A stretch of DNA of 64,000 nt from NCBI GenBank assembly GCA_003342895.1, contig PTFA01000041.1, positions 5,373,423 through 5,437,422 on the forward strand, written 5' to 3'. Below the pieces are notes generated by a model. It was not told where the DNA came from and did not search any database. It worked only from the letters and a program-made list of their open reading frames with translations. The position numbers and the translations under genes are program-made. Below are positions 50,601 through 62,372 of this stretch, in pieces. Every line of letters starts with the position of its first letter. The stretch's first letter is position 1. The stretch is from Casuarius casuarius (Eukaryota > Chordata > Aves > Casuariiformes > Casuariidae).

Positions 50601-53600
50601 ACATGAAGTAACGCAATGTAGAGCTAGCTGAGGTACTGGCAAAGCCTCACAGTTGTTAGCTCAGCTTTCTAACTGAGCTATACCTGTGACTCAGCAAGGC
50701 TTTTCCTTCCTATGCTTCTGGCACCCACAAAAGTCAAGCCAGTATCTTACCACAGCACTAATTTAGGCAGTACCAGTTTTCAGAGGCTCCGGCAATGGGC
50801 AACAGTGAAAAATTCTTAAAAATAAAAATATCTGTAATTTGCTCTTAATCTACTCACACAGACTCTCAGTCTTTCGTCCAGTATATAACAGAGTTTAGGA
50901 AAGGAAATATAACTAAATACCTAAAAGCCTTCAGATGTGTAACATTCTTATAAACATATATAAATACAGTTGGGAAAAAGCAATTTACTTCAACTTTAAC
51001 AATATTGCTCAATACTTGCCTTTCTAAGGACATACTGTTCTTGTTTCTATTTATAAACCAATTGAAATGCTTATTTTTTTTTAGCATTGCTGGCAGTTTA
51101 TTAAAAAAGGACAGGTAAGTTAGACGATCAGTTTTATACACACTTGTTACAGTAAACTTGTTGCTTGCCTAATCCGTTCTGTATTTCAGATGGCTCAGGA
51201 TTCTGTTGCATCGTTAGAGTGTTGGCTACATCTGACTTTCATCACATTTACAAAATAAGTTGTGAAAACAATGGTTGTATGTTATGACTGCACTTTCCTG
51301 TGACCGCCCTACAAGTTCTGTTTTTGTCCTTCTATTCTTTTAGAGGCAGTGGAAGAGTAGAGATAGTATTTGAAGACCAGCTAAACCTTGAGTGGTCCAT
51401 GAAGAGATCTGTGATGCAATTAATTTATGGTAGTTCAGTCTCTTCCAGATTCATATGCCCACTGAGGAATTAATTTATGACCAATGACAGTAAGTATAAG
51501 CATGCAGTCTTTAAGGAGACAAAGATGTAGACATCAAACATCAGGTTGCATAAGTCAAGAAATATATAAAACATTGTGAAGAGAGCCTACCAGTGAGCTT
51601 CATTTAAATGTTAAGTGAAGATAAATTGAATGCTTAGCTAAAAGATGTCCAGTAAATGTGAATTATTTCTGGCACAACAAACAACCTGTAACTTCTTTTT
51701 CTTTTACAAAGAATATTTAGGGCATTTCAGATATCATAAAGTGAGTAAAGGCTTTTCTTTACTCCAGAAGTTGTATTTCATCATTCTTCAATGTATAGGA
51801 ATGTGTAGGTGTGGAACAGTCCAAGAGATGACGTATGTAACACACCAAATGATTATTAAGATGAAAAAATGCACAGAACAACCATTTAAACAACAGTCAA
51901 GACAGCAAACAATGGAATCATTTCGATAATTTATTAAATACAGTATTATTTCAATTAGAATGCCATTTTTTTAATTTTTGTCAATCTAATCTATATAATC
52001 TTCAGAGGTCTGAGCCCTAACTAAAAATAAATCTGTAAGTAATATTTACATAAGCAGCATATCCCTTTTCCTGTCTTTACTGATGCCATGACAATCTATG
52101 AACTTTTCTTTCAATAAAATTTTCCATGTCTCATAAGATTGTAACTGAAATATACCTAACTCTTTTAACCCAGTTCTTCAAAAAACATGTTAAAAAGATA
52201 GTGATGAAGATCCAGTATGTAAAATCAGTTGTTTGAAGATGACATAAATGGTATTCATATTGATTTATTATGTACTGGTAAAGTATTTATTTTCTGTGCA
52301 AAGGGCATAAGCATTTCTTTTGGTGGCAATGCCAGTTTAAGTGGCTGCAACTCCCTGCTCCTTCCTACTCATGTGTTAACCACTCAGTTAAGGCAGTACT
52401 TCTTGTGTGACTGTGCAGACCAGACTTGAGAAGTGATGCAGGTTAGAAGTAACTTTTTTTCCATATATATTGCTTTTAACACAAATTACTTCCCAGATAT
52501 GGTTTTGGTTACACAAGCACTTCTATCAAAATAACCGAGGCAGTGGGAATGAGATGTGAGCAGCAACTGGGGACTGCTTAACTTGGCTTTGCTCCTTGGG
52601 TTACACTCTCTAATTTAAAGAACTTCTCCCTTTGCACACCAAAGCCAAAAAACGAACAAACAAAAAGAACAAACAGAACTGTTACTGAAGTGCTGATATT
52701 TCCTTGACTTTGTAGGATATGGTAGCAGGTTGAGTGTTTCAGGTCAGAGAGAAAAGAGGACTCAGGCAGACAGTCATTCTGCTGGCAGTGAAGTGCCTGG
52801 CTTTCAAATTTCTATTCAGAACCATCTTGCGTAAATTCTGATGATCATAAAGCATCCTATCGTGTGTGGTCTTCATATGGATTGCCTTTGGTGCTAGCAT
52901 TTGAAATTAAATTGGTTCATACCAGGGACTGATACCCACTTAATTAGAACAATTTTAGAATGATTTCAGTAAAGCCAAATCTTTTGTACCACAGATTGGT
53001 TTGGCCTCAGCTAACAAATATACTACCCCAACCTTGCCACCGTAACAATGTAGCACTTTCTGTTCATTATCCCCATCTTCCAGCCCACTAACCTGTAGGC
53101 CAGCTCTTGCATGGCTCACTGAAGCTGGTAAATCATCCTTGCATTCGCAGAAACTAAATCCCTTTGGCAATTCACTCATTCGTGTGACTTGGAGTTTTCT
53201 CAGACTGGAGCTTCAATCTCCACTTTATCATTTAGATTCCTTTTTCCATTAAAAAAAGAGAAAAGAGGTATAAATAAAGATAAATCAACGAAGTTTCAAA
53301 GCTGCTTGCAACTTATTTGAAAAATAATAGAAAATAACTATTTTTCCAACTTTACACTGCAAGACTTCTATGGAAATTCTCCACGTGTTTATAAATAACT
53401 CAGCTAGTGATTTTCTTCCTCACTGTTTATAATCAGAATTCCACTTTCACAAATATTTTTTTATATGTTACTAGACTCACAACACCTACTTTTGGCTTTA
53501 TGGCTATACTAAGCAAAGATGGAATTTCTTCCAAAGGCATCACCAGTGCCTATTCTCAGTATTTTTATGCTTGCCTGTTCATTTGATTATGTTAATATTC

Positions 53601-54482
53601 TATCAAATATTTTCTAATTCACCAGACGTTTTCGACTAAAGCAAGTCCTCTGATGAATGGATATTAGAAGTTTGTACTTAATAGGTCAACTATACTAGCA
53701 GAAAAGGTTACGAGTATAAATCAAGGGGAAAGAAACTCATATTTAGAACTCTGAAAAGACATAAAAACATATGCAACAAACGAAGGGAACAGAACTCAAA
53801 ACAGGAAGGGGGTGTTGTTCAATATTTCAACAAAGGAAATGAAGGATGAAAACTGAGAACTTTCATAAGCAACAAGGACATTCTAAACATTGTATTATTT
53901 ACACTGCATTGCAATTTTGATGTGTTAAATAAATTCTAGGAGGCAAATAACTAACTTAAGTGGCCGAAGGCAAAAGCCTTTGCAGATAAATGTAATTCAC
54001 TTTTTCCACGAAGTGTGAAGCCACAAATAGTTGTTTTCTGAACACAAAAAAATCAATACTTCAGTTCTCTTCACTCCATGAAAAGACTGAACACTTGACC
54101 TGTATGAATGTACTACTAATGCTGACATACATGTTCTCCAATTCTTTAATTACAGTGAGTCCTGTGGAATTAACTTAGGCATTTCATTCTTATTGACACA
54201 CTATCGAATAGTTTTTCATAAAAATAAAAAAAAGGTAAGTACATTAAGTAACTTCAGAATACGTATGGATGCATAATACCGTAGCAGACGTACAGCAGTA
54301 TAAACCCTCCTCGCATTACTTCATAAACATTGAACCATAGTAAGACCTATGATGTTAAAACACCACTAGCACGACAGCTGATGACCCAGGCCTCTGTGGA
54401 ACCCAGGTGTCACTAAACCGGGGACTCAGGCCTTCTGCTTCCTGGAGCGAGAAACACCCCAGCGCACAGCAGGGACCAGACA

Positions 54483-54489
54483 TGACTCA
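54483..54489 (+). promoter_or_regulatory. AP-1 consensus site
   Basis: TGACTCA sits at the left shore of the CREM CpG island. Site match only; occupancy is not shown. Confidence 0.35.
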
Positions 54490-54639
54490 CACCGCGCGAA
54501 CGTATCCTTTGGCAGCGAGCGGGGAAAACAGGAACTGCGCTTTATCTCTTAGCAGTTTCTGAGGTATTTAGCCAAATAAACACAGAGCTTGATGTCATAC
54601 TCCTAAAGGAAAAACACACACTCGCAGGAATAACTGCCT

Positions 54640-56000
54640 GGGACGACGGGCTGTCGGTCAACACGAGAATGTGGGCACCGGCGCCAGCCCCGGGGCCGGC
54701 CGCGGCGCCCTCCCCGCCGGAGCCCCGCTCCCACCGGCAGCAGCGGCCCCGCCGACCGCCCTTATCGGCGGCGCCCAGGCGGCACGCGGCGCAGCCGCAC
54801 CACACCCCTCTCCCCGCACACCGCAAGCGCCCCCGCCCGGCGCCCCGGGGAGGGCCAAGGCGGCCCGGCGCTCCCGGCTGTTACCGGCTCCACGCGACCC
54901 GCACGGCGCCCCCCGCCGAGAGGGGCGGCAGCACCCCTCCCCCCCGCGGCCAGGGAGACGCCGAAGCCGGCGGCGCGGCGGCGTCCCGCCCCCCAGCCAA
55001 TGACGGGCGCCGCCGGCAGCCCCGCCGCGGCGGTTGGCCAGGCCGCCAGCCGTTGGGCGCCCTGTGACCAATCGGCGCTGGCGGCCGCGGCCGCCGGAGT
55101 GCAGGCTCCTCCTCCTTCCGCGGCCGCTAGGGCTGGGAGTCGCCGCCGACGCCATTTCCTCAGCGCCCCCGCGGCGGCGCGGCTGCATCAGCGCTGACGT
55201 GAGGGCGACGTGCGGCTCCGCCCGGCCCAATCCCCCCCACCCCCTGTGACGGGGGCAGCACGTACAGGGCGGCGGGTGAGTGCGGGAGGGGGCGGGGACA
55301 CGTGTGCGCGNNNNNNNNNNNNNNNNNNNNNNNNNNNNNNNNNNNNNNNNNNNNNNNNNNNNNNNNNNNNNNNNNNNNNNNNNNNNNNNNNNNNNNNNNN
55401 NNNNNNNNNNNNNNNNNNNNNNNNNNNNNNNNNNNNNNNNNNNNNNNNNNNNNNNNNNNNNNNNNNNNNNNNNNNNNNNNNNNNNNNNNNNNNNNNNNNN
55501 NNNNNNNNNNNNNNNNNNNNNNNNNNNNNNNNNNNNNNNNNNNNNNNNNNNNNNNNNNNNNNNNNNNNNNNNNNNNNNNNNNNNNNNNNNNNNNNNNNNN
55601 NNNNNNNNNNNNNNNNNNNNNNNNNNNNNNNNNNNNNNNNNNNNNNNNNNNNNNNNNNNNNNNNNNNNNNNNNNNNNNNNNNNNNNNNNNNNNNNNNNNN
55701 NNNNNNNNNNNNNNNNNNNNNNNNNNNNNNNNNNNNNNNNNNNNNNNNNNNNNNNNNNNNNNNGATGCGGCGGGGCAGCGCGCCGGGGCCGCCGGTGGCC
55801 TGGCTGGGGGGAGAGCGCTGCGGGCGGGGCCGCGGGCCTGGCTGCGCCCCTGCGCGCTGGGTTCCCCGAACCGGGGCCGGGAGGCTGGCGGGGGAGCTTC
55901 GCAACGGGCTGCCTGAGGGCTGGGGCCTGCTTAAACTTTGAGCTTTCCGCTTGCATCCGCCGCTGCCACGCTGACGTTTTAACTTAGTGCTGGGAGGAGC
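54640..56000 (+). promoter_or_regulatory. CREM: CpG island, probable main CREM promoter and untranslated exon 1
   Basis: Dense CG content flanks the gap at 55311-55763. CCAAT boxes occur at 54997, 55068 and 55227, a CRE-like TGACGTGA at 55195-55202, a GCCATTTC (YY1-like) near 55152, and a TGACGT half-site at 55972. A good splice donor, GGCGG|GTGAGT, has its boundary at 55275/55276 on the plus strand and could end exon 1. It is 3.4-4.4 kb upstream of the CREM coding exons. The exact start site is unknown. Confidence 0.7.
55311..55763. other. Assembly gap (453 N)
   Basis: Run of N inside the CREM CpG island. Open frames through it are artefacts. Confidence 1.
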
Positions 56001-58774
56001 CGCGCGTCTTGTGGCGGCCGAATGATCCCGCAGATACTGACATGTGGGAAGGATCCTCTTGTCTGTTCCCGTTTACAGCAGGCGCTGTACCGTCTCGGCA
56101 GGACTGTTGGGATGGTTCGTCCGGCGTGACAGTCAGTGTGCTTGCTCTTACAGTGAGGGCAGGTCGGGATTTTCTGATTTTTTTTTTTTTTTGAGGGTTT
56201 TGGTAGGATGTATATCCTAGGATGAGGGGGGAAAAAATGGAAGCATGTTAAGAGCTTAGGAATGCAAAGAAACTAAGTATTCTATTAATACTGAAAGTTT
56301 TACAGAAAGAAGTTGCTATCAGTTTGATCTGCTGCTCGTTTTACGTCATTGAACGCTGTCACCACCTGGCTACTTCACATAGCAGTGTAGCAAAACAGAT
56401 TTTAGATTTCATAATTTAGACTTCCTCCTTAAAACACAAGGCTCTTCTGAAACTAATACATGCTGAGAGTTTCCATGCTGTGGATGGGGGCACCACTTAA
56501 TGCCAAACAGGTGTTTGTAAATTCACATCCTTGCTTTTCAGTAACTTCCCTGTGAGTAAAAGCCTTCAGAGGAATATCTAGAGCAAGGGTTGAAACGTAT
56601 TTCTTAGCCTTTTCCTTAAAATTTCTTTAGTAGTAAGCCATCTTTGTAAATGGTTTCTGATGTATAAAGTAATGCTGAAATAAAGAAATTATTTTTAAAG
56701 TGTGTCTGGGTATTTAATTAGAAAAGTCATATATTTCCAGTAGTGCCAAATTCTGCACCAGTTTGCTTTCACAGTTGAAGCTCACCAACAGACATTAAAT
56801 ACAATATTAAAAAAAAAAAACTTGTAGAACAAACTGCAGTGTGGGGATAAAAGGATTTTTTTGGTATCTCTATTATGCAAGGGTATATTTTGATAGGGCT
56901 GCTATGCTTAACTTACTATATGGAGAAAAAAATACTGAAAGGTTCGTATGTCTAGTTTTAAATGTTGTAATCTTTTAAGTTACATGGGCAACTTTTTCCT
57001 TTAGGTGTTGCTGTCCCTTAGTATTGTCCTGTCAGTGATGCTGCTGTTATCAGCTGAAGAAGCATTTGATGAAATATGTTTTCTGACCCCGAGATTTGTT
57101 TTGGAAAGGAGAGTAGAAAATAGGTTTGCCTTTGCCTCTCTTGGGTACCCACAACATTTTTATTGTCTCTCTTTGCAAATGCTCTCTCCTTGCAGCAGAA
57201 TAATTTTCCCCTTAAACTGGTGCTTTTCCCTTTTAAACTTGGTGGTATCTCACTCTGCCCTGTGTAAAAGTTCTGGCAGTAGACTAGTATCCTGTGTTGA
57301 CCATGTAGTTTGGAAAAACTTTGGGATCACAGAAGAATAAATTACAGTAGAACATAATTTTCTTGGTATACCTTCAGAAAGATAACACTTAAACTGACTT
57401 GACACTAAAAAAAGTTGCTTTAAATTTGAAATACATATAATCCTTATAAAATAGGTCATTGTTCACCTGCCACTGACCTACTGTACAGTGTCCATCACTG
57501 TGTTCACATTGTACAATGTATTCTACTTTTTTGTGAGAAATTTTTTTTAGCTAGTAGTAGCTTATATGTGCTACATGGTTTTGGATAAGAAGTATGAATA
57601 TTTCAGGGCCTCTATAAAGTGAATAAATTCTGACTATACTCCTATACTCCTAGCCTTAGGAATAGATTGCAATGAATGTGTTGGTAGTACATATTCATTA
57701 TATTATCTTCCATGGTGTGTGAGCTGTTCCAAAGCTTTATGGACGCATTCTTGTATTAACGCAGTGGAGCATTCATGTTTTAGTTTCTATGGACATTCTC
57801 AGTTTGCTGAAGGAGGAATGTTTCTCCTACCTTTTAAAAAATTATCATTGTTATATTGGATACATATTTAAAAACTGGAATGATTCAGTAAGTTAACCAT
57901 CCTGTTAAGCGAACTATGGAGAAAAACTTGGCAGTATAAAACACTCTCCTTGAACTGCTCAAATTTTAGTGAATTTCAGTGGATCTTTAATTGTTAAACT
58001 GCATCTAGAAAAAACCATAACAGAAGACAGAAGTGTTAAAAGAATTATTAGGTGTAAAATGTGTTATTATGAATCTAATCTGAACCGATACTGGCATAGA
58101 ATATATAACTTCCGCTGGCAGAAGAAAGAGCTAATGTTAGCCCTTGAGATCTCAAGTTGTGTAAAACCTGGCTGCCAACAGCTATAGTACTACAGCTGCT
58201 GTGATCAGTGAAGTGCTTAAATTGCAAGGTCCTGCTGGCAAAGTAGTCTCTTAAATCTGGTCACTAGGTACCATTAGAGGAATACAGGTTTGCAATATGC
58301 TTCTCTATATCATTTGACTAGATTCTTTTCTGACCATGCAGGTAAACTGATGTTTTCATGCCTTCATTTGAGGCAAAAAGGGTGAAATTTAGGTGGGGTT
58401 TTTTGTCCCCTCAAAAAATTGTTGTGGAATGATCTGTAACACACTGCAGCAAAGAGAGTTGAGTTCATGTTTAATTTGGTTTAATGTAGTTGACCTGTAA
58501 TGTGTAGGACTTAATTCAGGAGCCAGGAGCAGACTTCCTTTCCTGTCTGTTTTCTATCCTTGCGTAAGACCTGAGAAGAAACTTCAGTAGCTGTCAGCCA
58601 GATGAAATAGCTGAGAACACACTTCAGACTGGGTTGTTGTGCCCTAGTTACAGTAACTGAACCCGCTGATCCGAATCTAAGAAAGTTAGATTTTTTTTTT
58701 CTTCTTCTTCTTAAAAACCCACAACTGTGTCACTTCTTCCTTCCGTGGTCCTAACCTCTCGTATCAAGTAAGTT
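56001..58774 (+). other. CREM 5' intron or upstream region
   Basis: Between the main CpG island and the alternative first exon. The sequence is AT-rich with no recognised repeat. An open frame at 57005-57340 follows an acceptor-like CCTTTAG, but its translation shows no domain and it is not supported as an exon. Confidence 0.6.
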
Positions 58775-58953
58775 ATGCTAGAAAGCGCGCCGGGGGCGCG
58801 GGACCCCACGGGACCCTCCGGCAGGCGCCGGGTTGCCGGGGCTCTGCTTGTGACATCAGCCGCCCAGCGCTGCTCCGGCACTACAGCCTCTGGCAGCCGA
58901 GCAGGGGCCGGAGAGAACCGAGCTCTTGTTTTAAATCACACCCATCTTCCGTT
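58775..58953 (+). promoter_or_regulatory. CREM: GC-rich alternative CREM promoter / 5' leader with CRE-like site
   Basis: A small CG-dense patch (58780-58915) in AT-rich surroundings ends at the alternative first exon. TGACATCA at 58851-58858 differs from the CRE consensus TGACGTCA at one base, so cAMP-responsive autoregulation is plausible. Mammalian CREM is known to have cAMP-responsive alternative promoters active in testis (theta exons); I infer, but cannot prove, that this is the counterpart. A 60-codon upstream frame starts at 58775 and its TGA overlaps the exon start codon as ATGA. Confidence 0.55.
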
Positions 58954-58994
58954 ATGACCAAGTGTGTCAAGAAATATGGAAAAACAACTGGAAG
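58954..58994 (+). CDS. CREM: CREM alternative first coding exon
   Basis: Encodes MTKCVKKYGKTTG plus two bases of Arg14, followed by the donor AG|GTAACA. Spliced to 59647 it reads on in frame as Arg-Gln-Met-Thr-Met-Glu. That matches the layout of a mammalian CREM isoform I recall, whose N-terminus is MSKCARKKYIKTNPRQMTM. Length (13 codons plus 2 bases), the Lys/Tyr/Thr pattern and phase all agree. The extension is short and basic; its role is not established. CREM is a bZIP factor acting on CRE sites in the nucleus; the bZIP exons are outside the window. Confidence 0.85.
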
Positions 58995-59646
58995 GTAACA
59001 GTATTTTTATACAGCAGATACATTTGGAGGCTCGCTCTATGGAGCTTAAGCTCACGGGTTTAATTGAGTGTCATGGAGTTGTTTATCCTATGAAACTTAG
59101 CCTAATTTTAAAACCTGCAAAGCGAGAAGAATGGTTAATCTGTGGGTCTTGAGCCACATGTAGTTCACAGACAATCCAAGTACAAATCCTAGCTTGGGAT
59201 AGTATCGCATGAGCTTCGAGAGTGGTGCGCTGGCACGTGGCTGCGGGCAGCCTGAGCCTTGCCTGTTAGGGTATGAGGCCCGAAGGAGCAGCTGCAGCTG
59301 GCGGGCTGAGCTGGCGTCCTGCTCTCCCCGCCGGTCAGCCCCGCTCTGCAGTGGGACCCCAACACTGTTGTCACCTCTCCTGAGAACCATTCCCAGAGCT
59401 GCCTTTCCCTGCAGCTTTCCAAAGAACCTGTTTTTCAAGCTGCTGGCAGTACGAAGATCTGAATGTGGGGGAATGGGAAAGTATGACTTAGATTCATCTG
59501 ATAGTTTTGAGAGAGATGTTTTCTGTTCACTCTTAGCTTACTACTCTGAATATAAAAGAGTTTGGAATTGCTCATTTCTCTCTAGATGCCTAATATTCCC
59601 CCCCCCCCGTACTATATTATTTATGTGTGCATGTACTTACCTTTAG
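58995..59646 (+). other. CREM intron between alternative and common first exons
   Basis: A 652-base spacer. The part at 59.2-59.45 kb is GC-richer with overlapping frames on both strands but no recognised motif. A run of eleven C is at 59598-59608, just upstream of the acceptor. Confidence 0.7.
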
Positions 59647-59761
59647 ACAAATGACCATGGAAATGGTTGAATCACAACAGGATGGAAATGCAGTGGATTC
59701 TATGCCAGAGAGAGATGTTCACAATCAGCCAGGCCAAAGTCAGATTTCCCCCATATCTCAG
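59647..59761 (+). CDS. CREM: CREM first common coding exon (usual start codon at 59651)
   Basis: The acceptor TTACCTTTAG and donor CAG|GTAAGC frame a 115-base exon. The usual isoforms would start at ATG 59651 or at the better-context ATG 59657. The reading MTMEMVESQQDGNAV ... GQSQISPISQ agrees with the CREM/CREB-family N-terminus (MTME, VESQ-DG, final Gln at phase 0). The middle is diverged from mammals, as expected for this region. In CREM this precedes the Q-rich and kinase-inducible exons, which lie to the right of the window. Confidence 0.93.
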
Positions 59762-61329
59762 GTAAGCTGAAACATGGAAAGATGAGAAGAATCAATACAA
59801 GTGATATTCAGAACTGTTACAACTTTTTATTGCTGACCATTACATTATCAATTTGTATGAGCTTAATCAAGGCTGTTAAAAAGTAACACTTCTAGGAGAC
59901 TGGACTTTTCAGAATGTACTACAATGATCAGTAGGTGTAATCTTTTTTCATTTTCTGAGATAACTGTATGTATTATGCAGGCGGAAATAGGGTCCTAATA
60001 GGTTGAGATGGCTGCAAGATCAAGCATAGTGAAAAAAGTTTTGTATCCTGAAGATGTGTTGTATAAAAAAAATGAAAAATGAATGAAAATAATTACGGTT
60101 CTTTCCTAGTTCCAGGTTTTGTACAGAATGTGTTTAGTCCTGCAAGCACAATTGTAAGGTTTGTTTGTTGTTGTGTTTCATCCCTGCACATCTGATGGCA
60201 GTGTCTGGTTTTCTAAAAATACATTTTATTTGTTCTGTGCAGTAATCGTACCTGGATTTTTTGGTAGTTAATGGAAAAAAAAAACCTAATAGCAATTCTC
60301 AAACATTAAAAATACTCCTCTGAGATACTCAGCCCATGAGGGAAATAATGTCGTTCTTGCCAGTGCTAAGATTCGTAACGTCAGCAAACTCCACAGATCC
60401 ATTTACAAGGGTTTTTAGAAACTCTTTGTCAAGCCTTTGGAACTGTTTTAAAAAAAAATCAGCTTATACAATTTTTCAAGATCAGATGTTACTCAGTAAG
60501 ATTCCTGTCCAGACGAAGAGAGGGATCCTCGATTGTTTCATACCATGTATTTGGAATGTTAAATACTTGATTCTCATTATAGGTATATTTTCAAGGGTGA
60601 GTGCTACTGCTTTTTGTTCCTGCTGTTTTTTGTATGCAGAGTAGGTCTCCAAATATTTCTGAAGATTTTTTCGTTGTTGTTTTTTGTTATCTACAACGTG
60701 TGGTTGTGGTTTTGGAACCCGCAGCACTGAGAATCTTTCTTTTCTTTTCTGTTTTTTTTTCCCCCTTTCCTCCTTTAAGAATGGAGCGTGGAACCAATAA
60801 TTTTATTTGTTTTGCTCTGTTCACGTCACTCCTTAATTTTTCTTCCTTTCTGATGGTTCAGGCTTATAGTAATACTTATTTACAGTAACAGCATGATTTC
60901 TATGTAGAATCTATTATTTTGTGCAAGAGTCTCTGAATAAAAAAAATCTGTGATTCCTGTCATTTGGGATATTTAATATTGAACTAGACAAAGCTGCGGC
61001 TAATATGCTGTAGGAGGACTTCTGGGGGGTCCCCAAGGAGAGCACGTTTTATGTTTATCTGCGTTTGACGCTAGAGTACTTTCAGGTGGTGACTGGTGTG
61101 GTTCAGCCACACTGAGCAGGTGCCTTAGGTCTTTTAGTTATAAGTACTAACTCTGAATAGTAATGAGTCTTAGTCAAATACCAATAAAATGAAACAAATG
61201 GGGCAGCCTGGAGCTTGCTCCTCTCTGAGGGCTTAGGAGAGCAGAGGGTTTCCATCTGGGAATTCCTCTTCTTGGTCAGAAGGCCCGAAGAGCCGGCTCC
61301 GACTTTATCCAGACATGCTCAGCTCCTGT

Positions 61330-61900
61330 AACTGAGCTCGAAAGCCTTGGCCATCCGGAAAAGAAGAGCGGAGGGAATCGTGCCATTTTTGCAGAAAATG
61401 GCAGCGGCAGGGAGTCTCAGGGCTGTGGAGTGGCCCGCGGGCTGCCGGGGGCCTCGTCTGCCTGGCGGCTCCCTGGGCCGGGCCGGGCGCTCCCCTCCCG
61501 CCGCCGCCTCGGGCAGCTCGGGCTCGCGCCCATCGCGGTGCCGTGAGGCTGCCCTTCGTCCGGCAGACCCTGCTGCGGAGGAAAGGGGGAAGCCATCATG
61601 CCGTCGTTGGGCTTCTTTGGCGTGCGATGAGGAGGACCCTGCTGGCGTACCTGCCTGCCTGGCAGGCTCTGAAGGTGAGGCGCTTTGCGCGAGGTGAGGG
61701 CTAATGGCTGGCTGAAGCTGTTTGCTGCCCTGCGAGGCAGGGACCCCGGGGGGGATAGAGATTTCCTCTGCGCCCCGCCAGGTGCGGGACGGCAGTCATC
61801 CGTGTTTCAGAGGGGTTCGGGGCTATGTTGGTCCAGCGCACGTGTGCGCTCTGGGCGAGGCCGAAGGGCAGCTCCTCTCCCTCCCTGCAGGCTCTGGAGG
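61330..61900 (+). promoter_or_regulatory. Intronic CpG-rich block, candidate alternative promoter and first exon
   Basis: A CG-dense stretch 1.6 kb into the CREM intron. AAAATGGCAGCGGC at 61395-61408 resembles a YY1 element over an ATG, a layout common at housekeeping starts. Two strong donors, GAAG|GTGAGG (61674/61675) and CGAG|GTGAGG (61693/61694), follow. The frame from ATG 61398 stays open past the first donor. It could be an alternative CREM first exon, a separate non-coding transcript start, or an orphan CpG island. Confidence 0.4.
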
Positions 61901-62257
61901 AGTGCCGGAGCAGACAGCCCTCTGAAGTGCCTGAGAAGCAGCTTGCTCCAACTTCTAACCCTTTTCCCCCATTAACTTTCTTGCAACTGTGCAGGAATAG
62001 AGAGGGGAAGGATGACCTGGCTCTTACCGAGAGTGAAAGACACCTATTCGCTACAATTGAGGGTTGCTGCACGGATATTGTGGTGGTGGTGGTTGTTGTT
62101 TTTAGCCAGATATTTTTTCAACATTGGTTTTGTTCAGTCAGAAGTAAAGCATTTTAATGGGTTATCTTGAATATTCAGTTTGCTGCTTTCTGTATATTAC
62201 TTTGACCAGGGAATGACTAGCAAAATGCTGAAGCATACAACTGCATAGGATGTGTAA

Positions 62258-62372
<115 letters not shown>

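Larger units (their letters stand above)
40091..54540. other. Intergenic region between divergent CUL2 and CREM
   Basis: About 14 kb, mostly AT-rich. The first 0.3 kb is the GC-rich shore of the CUL2 island. I see no coding gene, no tRNA and no recognisable transposon. Present are a perfect-consensus CTCF-type motif at 46506, a weaker one at 47647, C/A homopolymers at 46.87 kb and a 14-base tandem duplication at 43001-43028. Short open frames (for example 44798-45067) show no family motif. Confidence 0.75.

Noticed and set aside
54658..55987. Open frames of 204-432 codons on both strands around the second gap
   Set aside because: Same artefact: they cross 453 N bases in a CpG island, where stops are rare.
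57005..57340. 111-codon plus-strand frame beginning with a hydrophobic stretch after an acceptor-like CCTTTAG
   Set aside because: The translation shows no known domain and no matching donor or partner exon was identified. The hydrophobic start is T-rich sequence rather than a convincing signal peptide.
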